In this document: in pieces, positions 37,839 to 49,285 of the stretch | Layout of the letters: each line of letters begins with the position of its first letter | Position numbering within the stretch: position 1 is the first letter of the stretch | The notes under the pieces: model-generated | Told to the model about the DNA's origin: nothing | Databases searched by the model: none | What the model saw: only the letters and a program-made list of their open reading frames with translations | Assembly (NCBI RefSeq): GCF_003086295.3 | Contig: NC_092038.1 | Span: forward strand, 133,165,132-133,229,131 | Direction of reading: 5' to 3' | From: Arachis hypogaea | Lineage: Eukaryota; Streptophyta; Magnoliopsida; Fabales; Fabaceae | Length of the DNA stretch: 64,000 nt | Translations under genes and position numbers: made by a program

Positions 37839-39359
37839 TGAAGAATGGAAGATTGACGGTTTAGAATTCAGAATAAATTTCCGTTGCAAGTATAGTTTCT
37901 AAACCAAGCAATCATCCTTTCTTACAAACGTTTTGGTTGTCACAAGCAACAAACCCCTTTAAAATTGATAACCGAAGTATTTAAACCTCGGGTCGTCTTC
38001 TCAAGGAATTGCAGGAAAGTGTGATTTATTATTGGTTATAGAAAAGTGTGTTTTGGGGTTTCGGATTAAGATAAAAAGCAAGAATAGCAATGGCAGAGGA
38101 AATAAAATAATAACAATAAAAAGCCTTGATTAGGAGAGATCAATCGGAAGTTCTATCCTTGTTGGATTTTTCTCAAGATCAATTGATAATTGAAGGTTGC
38201 TTCTACTTAGTTATCCTTTACCAAGTAAAGTAAAAGAAATTCAAGTAAGTTGGAAGTCTACTTCTATTCACAAGTTTTAATCCTCTCCTTTGGGAAGGAT
38301 TAGCGTTAGTGACTAGAGAGCCAGCCAACAATAAACCCAATTACAATTCAACTCAAGGGTCTCCAAATATTAATCAACTCCAAAATCAAGTTCGGATCTA
38401 ACTTAGAACATCAATTAATAACAAACAATAGAAGAAGTGATAAATCTAAAATACCTCAAATTGCATTAAATAAAGAGAATCAAGTCTGACATTGGAAAGT
38501 TCATAAGCCAAATTGGAAAAGAAGAGAATCAATAAGAAAAATAAATAAACCAATGTACTAGGATAAATAAAAGTAGAAGATAAACTAAATTAAACGAACA
38601 TTGAACCTGTGATGAAGAAGAAATAATCCTAAATCCTAAAACTAAATCCTAAGAGAGAGGAGAGAACCTCTCTCTCTAAAAACTATATCTAAAATTATGA
38701 AAAGTGAATGATGGAAGACATCTTCATGAATGGATGCATTCCCCCACTTTATAGCCTATAATCTGTGTTTTTTGGGCCGAAAACTGGGTCAAAAACAGCC
38801 CAAAAATCGCCCCCAGCGTATTCTGGTACGTACAGGTCGCGGGAAAGTGACGCGAAAGCGTCATCCACGCGGTTGCGTGGATTGTGTTTCTGCCAGGTCA
38901 CGCGTCCGCGTGATCCATGCGTTCGCGTCGCCTGGCTTCGGAGCAGCTATGACAAATTATATATCGTTGCGAAGCCCCGGATGTTAGCTTTCCAACGCAA
39001 ATGGAACCGCGTCATTTGGATCTCTGTACCTCAAGTTATGGTCGATTTAGTACCAATAGGTCAGGCTGGTTCCTTCAGTTTCTTGTATTCCTTCTACTTT
39101 TGCATGCTTCCTTTCCATTCTCTAAGCCATTCCTGCCCTATAAACTCTGAAATCACTTAACACACATATCAAGGCATATAATGGTAATAAGAGAGGATTA
39201 ATATTAGCAATTTAAAGGCCCAGGAAACATGTTTTCAATCGTAGCATAAAATTAGGAAGGAAAACGTAAAACCATGCAAATAGTATGAATAAGTGGGTAA
39301 ATAGTTGATAAAAATCACTCAATTGAGCACAAGATAAACCATAAAATAGTGGTTTATCA
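37839..39359 (-). repeat. Right (5') LTR of the retroelement
   Basis: This 1521-bp LTR starts TGAAGAATGG and ends GTTTATCA on the plus strand. It carries the CG-rich block near 38850-38930 and the uninterrupted site (CCCTATAAACTCTG) where the left LTR was invaded. Confidence 0.9.
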
Positions 39360-42300
39360 CCTGTGCAAGTATTTGGTGGGCTGATACAGTTTCAAATAAT
39401 GTCCATCACTGACGATGCAAGCATGCAGCAGATGTTCTATATTTATCGACAAACTCGATTTCACGTGCCGGTGATAGAGCTGTACGTTGAGTTTGAACAA
39501 CAGTCGGGGATGGGTACGGTCGGCGACGAGGTCAATGTTGATGAGCTCGGGGATATAGATTGGGAAGAAGATAATAATGACAGCGAAGAGAAATTCGAAG
39601 CTAACTATGAAGTCGATGACGAAAACGATGATGGAGACTTGGCAGGCAATCCGGTGGTGCAGAATGAGGCGTATGCCATTGTAAGCCAACACCCGTTTGG
39701 TGTTCCGTCTTTTATGCAGACTCTAGATCTCGAAGTCATGCATGCCCCAGAATTTCCTGAGTATGCGAATACGGGTATGTTATGATTATTAACTCAAGTT
39801 TTCTATAGTGCTTAATTTATTTGCCTTGTCTGACTGATGGTGGTGCGCATGTCGTAGGTGAAGGCAACGTTGCGGCAGAAGATGGCAAGTTTAGTGTCGG
39901 AATAGAATTTGGTTCGAGAGAGTCGGTGATATCTGCAATCAAAAGCTACACCATCTCTAGAGGAGTTGATTACACTGTGTATGAGTCTGAGCCGCAGACA
40001 TTCTATGCGAAATGCAAGGGGGTATGGTGTAGGGTGCGACTGGCTTATCCGAGCTAGCTTGATTCGAAAAAAAGCTTGTTGGGAGAGCAGGAGATACAAT
40101 GGCAAGTACACGTGTACCATGGGCACGATTTCACAAGATCATCCCAAGTTGGACTCAGACACAATTGCTGATGCCATTAGGCCGTTGGTCGAAGCAGACC
40201 CCTCGATAAAGGTGAAGTCTGTTATTGCAGAAATTCAAGGTAGGTTCAACTACACTGTGAGTTACCGCAAGGCTTGGTTGGCAAAGCAGAAAGCTGTCGC
40301 AAAAGTTTTCGGTGATTGGGAAGTTTCTTACCAGATTCTTCCAGTATGGTTGAAAGCAATGACAGTGAAGATGCCAAGGTCTCGTGTTCAAATTAAAACG
40401 CTCCCTGTTTACCGTGAGAGTGAGGAGGTTCAAGGTGTAAGAGTTCTGCACCACATTTTTGGAGCTTCTATCCGTGTATTGTAGCATTCAGACACTGCAA
40501 GCCACTGGTGCAGGTTGATGGCACGCACCTATACGGAAAATATAAAGGTGCACTTCTGGTAGCGGTTGCACAAGATGGGAATCAAAACATTGTGCCTATT
40601 GCATTTGCGATTGTCGAGGGCGAGAAAGCAGACGCGTGGGAGTTTTTCCTAACCAATTTGCGGAGATATGTTGTTACCATTGATGGTGTGGGTATTATTT
40701 CTGACCGCCATACCTCCATCGACGCTGCAATAGCTCGCAGTAACGGTGCATGGTTACCACCAAGGGCGTAGCACATGTACTGCATCAGGCACATCGGGTC
40801 CAACTTCTTAAGGAGGTTCAAGGCTCCATATTTGCATAAACTCATGGTGAACACAGGTATTTCAACTCAATGTTATGGTTCAATTCATAGTAAATTTCAA
40901 ATTTGTGGCATCTGCTTATGATTAAATGGTTTGTTCAACAGGCTATTCTAGGACGGAGCAGGAGTACAACAAAAACTACCAAAGGCTCAAAGAGCGGGGT
41001 GAGGCATATACTTAATGGTGTGATGAGATCGGTGTTGGCATTCGATGGTGGTTATCGTTGGGGACATATGACGACAAACTTGGTAGAGTGCATAAATTCT
41101 GTCCTGAAGGGTGCACGTAACCTTCCTGTGACTGCCCTTGTCCGGTCAACTTTCTATTGGCTGAATGAGTTGTTCACTCGGAAGAGTACCGAGGCCCATG
41201 AGCGTCTCCGCAACGGATTCACGTATTCAGAATTTGCAACGAAGAGAGTTGAAGAAAGCTTCCGACGTGCAGAAAACATTGTGGTCAACCGGTTCGACAG
41301 GCGCAACGAGATGTTTGAGGTTCGCGAAATGCAAGATGGTACCATTTACACTGTTAACCTTGCACAACGACACTGCGACTGTGGCCATTTCCAGGTCGAG
41401 CGACTTCCATGTTGCCACGTGCTTGCATGTTGCGCCAACCAGCGTCTTGATTGGCAAGTGTATGTGCACGATGTGTACAAGATGTCTGAAATTTGCAAGG
41501 TGTACAGAGGCGAGTTTGTTCCGATGGGTGACCTATCTACGTGGGATAGATACGAAGGAGCGAAGGTGATCGCCAACTGGACATTGAGGCGTGCGACGAA
41601 AGGAAGGCCGAAGTCAACCCGATACTTGAATGAGATGGATTCGCGGGATATGTGTGGTCCTCGCCGGTGCACTATATGTGGACACGAGGGACATAGCCGC
41701 AGCCGATGTCCGCAGCGCGCAGGTCCAAGTTCCGCTGGAGGTCATTAGTGGTTAGGCTTTTCAATGTAACTTTCTTATGACATACTTCACAATTATATGT
41801 TATTTTTTTGTAACCTCGTCATTTACTTTAACGTAGTTAACAATTTATAATAAGTAAAGTTTTTAAGTTTGTTATTTATTTTTTTGGAGAACAAACATCT
41901 CGATCCAAACAGAGTTATACAGGAGCAAAGCTAAATATGTCATAATAATAATACTGAATAGAATCATCTAAATATAACATACGACACTGAATACAAATCT
42001 GAATACAATGCTGAATACAAGATCAACTGCAACTAACTACTTCCTCGGCACCTTCTTCGAATACAAGGATGGGGTGTATTTGTTCGAAGGTGCAGTCTGT
42101 GTCCGTAAGTTATACGGATGACCCTGAGACACACCGGCGTCTAGCCCACTGTCGACGTCAGGACCACTGTCGAAATCTGTCATGCTCGCACAACCAGTGT
42201 CATACAAACCAATGCCACTCATCCCCGGAGCACTCGATCCACCAAGATCATACCAGTGCTGCAAGTCGTATCCCAAGTCTCCCTCTTCCTGCTGCAGGTA

Positions 42301-42510
42301 CTCATTCAAATCAAATAATTGGCCGCGTGGTGGTGCGGACGGACCAGGCAGATCTACATGACCCGTCGAGTGATCAAAGTCGAAGTCACTAGTATGACCT
42401 GAAGTGGCGCGACGACCACTAGAATGATGAGATATAGCAGGCCCTTCCTGCGGTTGCATCGGGCCGAGAAAATATGTATCTCTCAGGACCTCAGAGAAGC
42501 TGATGGTGTC

Positions 42511-43050
42511 TGTTCCGAGGGTTACCTGAAACTGGAGGTTGATCTTGGTTGAGATCCTCTGTACGGATCGGTACCGACGTGTCCGACTGGTGGGAGACGG
42601 CCGGAGCTGTCGTGTCCGACTTGTTGATCTGGCTACACTACTGATCCTTCGTCACCAGAGGGTGGAGGGTACCTGCAAGAGACTCCGATACTTAAGTTAG
42701 CATGGGTATTAAACAGGTTTTTAGTAGAATCAGAGTATGAGTTATACCTGGGTGCTCCAGTGTATTTATAGTAGTTGTAGAGTGACCTTTCTAGATAAGA
42801 TAAGTTAGTTATCTTATCTTATCTTTATCTTTGAGTTGAGGTCAGCTTATTTTCAAGGGAACCGCCCTTATCTCTATAGGCTTGGACGGCCTTTGGATTT
42901 GGGTCGTGTTCCTCTACTTGGGCCCTTTATGGGATTTCCTGTCGATTTGGCCGAGTTCTTTAAGAAGAAGTCGGTCCGCTTGACCTGAAGAGGTCGGTCG
43001 CTTTGTCGTCGATCATCCCATGTCGGATAGCTCGACCCAGGGTATGAACA
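42511..43050 (-). mobile_element. Solo LTR, 540 bp, in the PMD gene, TSD GTGTC
   Basis: It starts TGTTCCGAGG and ends GTATGAACA, so its ends are themselves inverted (TGTTC/GAACA). The exact duplication GTGTC is at 42506-42510 and 43051-43055. Leaving it out rejoins the PMD reading frame without a shift, which independently supports the borders. A minus-strand TATA-like box (CTATAAATAC, about 42757-42766) suggests the LTR reads leftward. Confidence 0.92.
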
Positions 43051-43178
43051 GTGTCCAATCCACCCAACGGGCTAAAGTGACCCTCGGCTGGAATTACCAG
43101 ATGTGGTATGTAGGGCTCAAGTGCCTGAAGCGGCTGTGGTTCCGGTATATATGCTGCCTGCTACTGATATGTTGGCCA

Positions 43179-43307
43179 CTGCTGGGCATATGCTGGATCC
43201 TGAAACTGCTGGACATATGCCGGGTCCTGAAACTGCTGGGCATATGCCGGGTCCTGAAACTGGTGCTCATACTCCGGGACCTGATAGTGGTGCTCATATG
43301 CCGGCAC
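43179..43307 (-). repeat. 27-bp coding tandem repeat in the PMD gene
   Basis: Four full units and one partial unit start at 43179, 43206, 43233, 43260 and 43287. On the minus strand each encodes nine residues like FQDPAYAQQ, diverging to YQVPEYEHQ towards the start. It forms the Gln-rich low-complexity part of the PMD protein. Confidence 0.9.
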
Positions 43308-44078
43308 CTAATTAACAATTAAATACAATTAATAGTAATTACTGATAACTATTTATAAACCTAATAATCATAATACTAGGAATTAAAAACAATACATGTT
43401 CCTGTTGCTCATGAGGCGGGACTTCCTGGTGAGAGTCAGCTGGTTCTTCCTGTTGCTGCTGTGGTTCATCAGCGCCAACCTCTTCGCCTAGAACTCTATC
43501 TGACAGTCGCAAGTGAATCTCATACTGCTGCGTGTACCAGTCGTAGTACACTGGGAGAGGATGGAAGTCAATAATCTCTTCGCCTAGCTGCAATGTGTTA
43601 TAGCGGTCAGATGTCCATCTGTTAACCCATTGACTGTAAATCTGTCCCCATTCATGGTTCTGTGCTCCTGTCAACCGCTTGCAGTGATCACAACCAAGGT
43701 CGAACGCGGGGCCTGGTAGTAGCTGCTGCATCCCGAACTGTCGTCTGACCCGGTCTGTCGCGTGCCACTCTATGCACTCGAATGACATTAGAGGCGATTG
43801 GGTGGAGCACATAACCATATGGGGAGCGAGGCCATCCGGAATCCCCACTCCCATATATGGCCGCCATATAAATTGCACAATAGTTACCAAGAGGCCGATT
43901 AGAAAAACTATTCTTCTGAATAAAAACATTGGACATTAATGGTACAACTTACGTCGTCAACTCCCATGTCGTCGAGTCCTCGCCTAAAATGTGCAGTAGG
44001 CCGCCATATATATCTCGTATGTCGGCGCCAATGACTCCACCTAACGAAAACAGAATAACAATATTAATAAGAAGAACA

Positions 44079-44079
44079 A

Positions 44080-44153
<74 letters not shown>
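44079..44153. repeat. (AAT)n microsatellite in a PMD intron
   Basis: About 25 AAT units. Related AAT/ATT runs fill the large first intron of the same gene (about 44960-45660, densest at 45430-45490). Confidence 0.95.
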
Positions 44154-44156
<3 letters not shown>

Positions 44157-45441
44157 CAATATGAATAAGCTTGATAATAATAATAAGAATAACAATAACG
44201 ATAAAAGCCAATACCGTCGCGCTAGTGGAATACCAATATTGCCGAGTTGATCACGGGGTATAGGTGCCAGGAACGGCATACGCTCCCACGCCCAAACAAA
44301 AAGTAGTATCAGTGGGCCATCCATTTTCTTGCAGTTGTATTGTGAGGCACGACACAACGATCTGTATAGGTGTGCCAGACTGGCTGCTCCCCAACTATAC
44401 CCTGAAATCCGGGGAAAATCCCGAAGTAGCGGTAGAAACTTCGAGTTCAATGAAACGGTCGACTTATCCGGAAACACAATTGTATCGAGCACGCAGAAAA
44501 TGTGCGCTCTGACGTACCGCTCGAGAGACTCCTGAGTATCACACGGCTCGGTGTCTCTGCACTGCCGAACCCAAGCAATATTAACCTTTCCCAACACGTG
44601 ATCGTTCAGACCAGGCTCCCGACCAAAACACGCAATGCAGTTCTCCACCAAAAACTGGTGGTATCTGATCTTCCCGTAACAGCCTCCCCATTAATCGGGA
44701 GACTAAGAATATAACTCACATCGTCCAACGTCACCGTCACTTCACCGACCGGAAGATGAAACGTGTGAGTCTCCGGCCTCCAGCGTTCCACCAAAGCACT
44801 CGGTAGTGCAGAATGACCTCTCATTTCGCCTGCTCGCGAAACGTGTTGAAACCCAGTCAATGCTAATGTCGATGCAGCTACCTCGTTAAAGGTATCTGGC
44901 GGATCCAATTTTCTGGGCAACAAATTTATGATAGCCTGCAAAAAAATAATGATAATTATTAAATTCTAAATAATATCGATTATAACATAATAATAAATTG
45001 TTAAAAAATCACAAAAATTTATCTATTATTTATTAAACAGTATTATTAATTACTAAAAATTAATAATAACTTATTCTCAATATTATAACCAGTATTATAG
45101 AATAATCATAATAACACTCTAATTATAATAATAACTACCCAAATATAACAATAATAATAAACATTTATTATAATATCTATAACCTAAACGGTTTGTTATA
45201 AACATACAGTATTAATTATTATTACAAAATATTACTAAAGTATTAAACGTAATAATTTTTTTTCTACGTAAACATTATTAAAAAAACCGTTTACTGTTAA
45301 CAGTATTATTATTATTATTATTACTATCATAAAAAATAATAATAAATCACTAAAAAATAATAATAAATTATTAAACATTATTGAAATTAAAAATTATTAA
45401 TAAATTATTTTCATTAACATACCCACTATTATTATTATTAT

Positions 45442-45485
<44 letters not shown>

Positions 45486-45965
45486 CAACAACAACGTCAC
45501 TAACAATACAGAGATTAATTTGCCTATTAATAATAATAATAATATAATAACAATATTAAAAAATTAAACCGTAATGAGAAATTAATAACAACATAATATT
45601 AGTTATAATAATATTAATAACCTCAATACTATTAATTACAACACAAATAAATAAAATTCGAATAAATCTTTATATTTATTGTTACATATTAAAAAAAATT
45701 TACTTACAAATTGAGGATGATCCAAATACTCAATAATATGATCTTCTGGTTTGGTATAGTCACGCACCATTTTTTTTCTATACTGTGTACTTGTTCTTCT
45801 TCAACAAACTCTTTCACAGCTTCCTCACTCTCCCTCAACTATTTCTTCAGTAACTAGTTTTGCTTTAGTAACTTTGCTTTCCTCTCAATCTGCGTTTCTC
45901 ACTTATAAGGACCCAGCTGAATCCCCTCCGAGAACACGTGGCACGCATGCAGCTAGGGAGCATGC

Positions 45966-46166
45966 AAAACGCAACCTGCGTTTGGCTCTGGTTTACTAAC
46001 AAACGCATCCTGCGTTTTGCGCAGTCCGAAGTTGGTCAAGCACTGCTCCTGTCGGCATGCAGGGCACGTTTCGTTTGCTGGTTTCCTTCCCTCACCAATC
46101 GCAGCCTGTGTTTTGCAGGGCCTGCATTTTTTTATTCCAACGCCTGCAAAACGTTACCTGCGTTTT
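45966..46166. repeat. Right subterminal palindrome array of MULE A
   Basis: Palindromes start at 45966 (AAAACGCAACCTGCGTTT), 46001, 46097 and 46148, with a degenerate one near 46050. They are the same motif as at the left end, so the two ends are marked by motif arrays rather than by long inverted repeats. Confidence 0.82.
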
Positions 46167-46277
46167 GCATGTCTCTGATCTTCACAGGTCCACATTTGTG
46201 GACATCACACCATGTATCCATTTATCTGCACTTCACCATTGTGTTATCCATTTAGAAATTAATTTCTGATAGTAATG

Positions 46278-47674
46278 ATCAACATTAATTACAAATTTGA
46301 AAAATAAAAATAACCTAAAATAGCAACTCCATACTCACATAACATGAATTTGGAGAAACCAACCCACACCCCCACCTCGAACCGAACCCCCCCTCAAAAC
46401 CTCAGTCAGCCTGGATCATTGCACAGAACACCAACATCCACTCCACCTGAATTCTTGACCATTTTACCGACGGGAAGCCGCGCCTAATGCCCACCATAAT
46501 GCATTCGGAAGAAACACTCGACGCTCTCCATAACGCCATCGATGCCGTCATCAGCCAGCAACGGTAGTTTGCACGCAACGGAATTGTCATCGAGATCGCA
46601 CGCACCTTCACCCCGCAAGTTCGGCCACATCCCAAAGCCGCGAACCAAAATTCCGTATTTCCAAAGACACCTCCATTAGAAGACACATGTATAAAAGACA
46701 CTTCTATTAAAAGATACACGCATAGGAAGACATACCCAAAGGACACATCCGACGTATTAGGAAGACACACCAGATATGAATTAGGTGGCAGTAGAGCAGC
46801 AGCATGCGACGGAAATGGAGGACACGAGTTTGCGTCCTGGCGACAGCAATGGCTTTCACGCCCATGAGATGAATGCTGAAGGAGGTGGAGCATCGACCCA
46901 CCCACCGGAGAAGACAAATCCGTGGCGGCATCTTTGATAAGGATTCGAAGCAGAGGCAGCAGCAAGTGCCGTCACGGTCGACGTGGATGGCTTCCTCGCA
47001 CGCGACGGCAGCATCTTCTTCGCCCGAGCACTGGACGGCGCTGATTGATGTTAGTTGTGGGAGAGAAGATGACTAGGGGGAGAGATGAGGAAATCGTCGC
47101 CATGTAGAGGAAGCTCGCCAATGGTATGGAACTAGAGAAGTGAAACATAATGGTGAAAAACTGGGCATTAGGTGAAACAGTGATTTTTTTAATCGATCAG
47201 GGTAATTAGAGTAAAAGCTAGATAATTGGGTAGATAATTTTTTGGTAATTTGAGTTTTTGGATCTAGCCAATTAAGAGTTGGCAGAAATTAGTTGGACTC
47301 CTAGTTAGTTACTTAGCAAAATTCTTAATACATATGTTTGACTCCTTGGTCCATTTATAGCTCGGTCGTATTCGATATTTGCTTACCGTTTACCCGAATC
47401 TTAACCTGTTTTGTTTTCCATCCAAAAAATCGTAAGTTCCAAAAAAAAAAAGAAAGTGGTGTGACATATGATATTAGACATCTCTTTGATATTATAACCT
47501 AATTTGTGAACCTTAATCAATTGAAATCTATATTGACATCCAAATTCGTAAAACCTTAATCTCCAATACACAAAATATAGGTTAGGATATTATAAATTTT
47601 TGGGGCTCAATATAAATTTAAGAAGGCTAAAGTAAACAAAAATAATGTTATAGTGTCAACTGGAAAAGCAATGA
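46278..47674. other. Segment between MULE A and MULE E
   Basis: No gene recognised. The part at 46400-47080 is less AT-rich. It has several AAGACAC(A/T/C)-like words (46660-46770) typical of repeat DNA, and an open minus-strand frame (46402-46965) with no recognisable domain. The rest is AT-rich. Confidence 0.45.
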
Positions 47675-47683
47675 TAATTAAAT

Positions 47684-48583
47684 GGGAGATTCTACTATGC
47701 TGAACCCATTTCCTTTCTTTACATGCTGATGACAAATGGAGAGGCTGCCGCAATGACACGCGTTGAGAGAGACTGCCCAGGAAAGCTAGCTTTCTGCTTT
47801 GCAACAGAATATGGGTCCCACACGCTTTTATTTGTCGGTTACTTTTCAGGTGTTTATGTTTCTAACGTTGGATTAACTAAGGTGTTAATTTTTTTGTAAT
47901 TAAGGTTGGTAGTTGCAAAAACTGTAATGGGTTATTTTACAAAAAAATGGTTTGGGTTTAACCAAAAAAGACCTTTGTCTTATTACTAAGAGTGGATTGT
48001 AAGACCACCAAAAAAAGGATTGGATTAGATTGACCCAAAAAAAAAAAAAGAGGTATGTTTATCATGTTACAAAATTTTTTGTTTTGCTGAAAAGTCTTAA
48101 ATAAAAATATCATAAATAAAAAGCCTATAATAATGTATAATTTAATAATTAAAGTTGTGACCATATTTGTTGGCAAGATAAAAGATAGTGATAATATAAT
48201 TTTTGAATTGAAAATGAAGTGTTAATTTTTTTTTATGAAATTAAAGAGCATTTTTTTAAAATGAATTGTCAATAACAATCACCTTTATTTACTTGTAACG
48301 TAGAGAGTACGGTACTCCCAGTTATTTTATTACTCGGTTTTCTTATCGCTACATTTATAATTTTTATTTTTTTTAAATTGTTAATAATTTCAATTAACAT
48401 AAATAAGTGAATGAAAATACAAATAAAAATAAGAAACATAAATATGAGGGGAAAAAAGTAAAAAAAAAATATTATAAAAATAAATTAAAATAAAAATATG
48501 AAGGCTATGAAAATAAATAATCATAAAATTAAATAATCAGTAAAAATTATTGATATACATAGTATGACCTATAACAGAAACAA
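47684..48583 (+). repeat. Left terminal inverted repeat of MULE E
   Basis: About 900 bp, pairing almost base for base with 59746-60646 reversed. Inner end is near TATAACAGAAACAA. It will contain the promoter side of the hybrid-binding-domain gene, as MULE TIRs often do. Confidence 0.9.
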
Positions 48584-49285
48584 TAATTATGGTATTAAAT
48601 GTTATTGTTCAATAATTTAATTTTGCAAACAGTCTATTAGAGACTTAGAGTAATGTGTCATAGGAGAGAGTCTCATGTCATCGTTACAGATGTGAGATGA
48701 ATAGTGTGAAGCAAATATTTTAGAATATAATTTTTTATTGTATTTATGAAAGACCAACAGAAATAATGAATAATGATATTCCTAGTTATGTTGTTCCTGA
48801 GACCTGTTTTTTCTTTTTTCCATTAAGACATTAAAAACCGAATTTTTTTCCCAAGTTTTAGGTGGTCATTTTTTTTCTCTTTTTATCTCCTTCTATTTTT
48901 TCATCTTTTATGTAAACAAAGTTTTAAATCAACCTGCCAACATTTGTCTTAGTGATAGAATATGTTGGTGTGATGTAAATATTGTAATCGTTAGAGAAAA
49001 AATGTTTAAATTTTTTATTTTTATTTATGATGGTTATTAGTAAGACAATTATTTACTAATAATGTTGTTATAGTTATTATTTATGTTAGTTGTTATTATT
49101 ATTAGTATTATTGTTATTATTATTATTATTTTGTTTGGAATGAACTTTTAGGTGGCTTATAAAATGCTCTCCTTATGTATTCTACGAATTAGTGTTAGCT
49201 GAGAAAGAAGATATTAGTGGTGTCAGGGGTGCTTTCTGTCTCCTTGCTCTATGAAACACATTTTCTTTTGTATACTTAAGTGATA
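48584..49285. other. Leader region before the hybrid-binding-domain gene
   Basis: AT-rich, with ATT microsatellite-like sequence at 49080-49130. It probably holds the promoter and 5' leader. No other gene seen. Confidence 0.5.

Larger units (their letters stand above)
27274..39359 (-). mobile_element. Non-autonomous LTR retroelement inserted in MULE A
   Basis: Two LTRs start TGAAGAA and end TTTATCA. The target duplication is ACTGT (27269-27273) and CCTGT (39360-39364), one mismatch. MULE B shows the empty site. A primer-binding-like site (37818-37835) lies next to the right LTR and a purine tract (32436-32450, minus strand) next to the left one, so the element reads leftward. The internal region is only about 5.4 kb. 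It encodes one long broken gag-like frame and shows no protease, reverse transcriptase, RNase H or integrase, so it must have depended on another element. The left LTR is split by a further insertion. Confidence 0.87.
27068..41748 (+). pseudogene. MuDR-type MULE transposase of MULE A, interrupted and mutated
   Basis: The start (MEDIANIRVYYNGEI) is at 27068. Codon 69 is split by the LTR retroelement and the frame resumes at 39365. An acidic linker follows, then an intron (39775-39857) shared with MULE B, then the MuDR N-terminal zone (GIEFGSRESVISAIKSYTI, SYRKAWLAKQKA). Next come the MULE catalytic region (QVDGTHLYGKYKG, IISDRH), a SWIM zinc finger (CDCGHFQVERLPCCHVLAC) and a terminal CCHC knuckle (CTICGHEGHSRSRC). 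Such proteins bind element ends and catalyse cut-and-paste transposition. Damage seen: a one-base gain near 40020, loss of a T near 40457, an in-frame TAG near 40768, an in-frame TAA near 41012, and a further frame change near 41035. The last 230 or so codons are open. It cannot make full-length protein. Confidence 0.88.
42037..45770 (-). pseudogene. Plant mobile domain (PMD) gene carried by MULE A
   Basis: Read leftward. Exon 1 is 45770-45708 (MVRDYTKPEDHIIEYLD) and exon 2 starts at 44935. It carries the PMD hallmark TFHLPVGEVTVTLDDV with LSLPI just after it, and continues with YSWGAASLAHLYRSLC and LILLFVWAWERMPF. Later exons near 44044-43953, 43897-43396, 43309-43056 and 42505-42037 hold RPTAHFRRGLDDMG, WATDRVRRQFG-like, and a Gln-rich tail. 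PMD proteins such as Arabidopsis MAIN and MAIL1 act in silencing and genome stability, and the domain is also found in transposons. Damage: a frame change near 44653, an in-frame TAG near 43167, and a solo LTR at 42511-43050. MULE B keeps remains of the same start codon. Later exon borders are approximate. Confidence 0.82.
26501..46268 (+). mobile_element. MULE A: non-TIR Mutator-like element carrying transposase and PMD genes
   Basis: The element is framed by an exact 9-bp duplication, ATAGTAATG, at 26492-26500 and 46269-46277; 9 bp is the Mutator hallmark. It starts GGCTCATTTTTTT and ends AAATTAATTTCTG, which do not form a convincing terminal inverted repeat. The same left and right ends recur in MULE B, confirming the borders. 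Inside are palindrome arrays at both ends, a transposase pseudogene on the plus strand and a PMD pseudogene on the minus strand, ending 288 bp apart tail to tail. About 12 kb of its length is a nested LTR retroelement and 540 bp a solo LTR. Without these the element would be about 7.1 kb. Confidence 0.88.

Noticed and set aside
41165..41672. Overlapping open frames on both strands within the MULE A transposase
   Set aside because: They are shadows of the conserved SWIM/zinc-knuckle frame, which alone has recognisable domains.
44064..44210. Long poly-leucine C-terminus on a minus-strand frame
   Set aside because: It is the (AAT)n microsatellite read through an intron. The PMD exon should end at a splice donor near 44211.
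46402..46965. 187-codon minus-strand frame between MULE A and MULE E as a gene
   Set aside because: There is no recognisable domain. It overlaps repeat-like AAGACAC words and has no matching exon structure.
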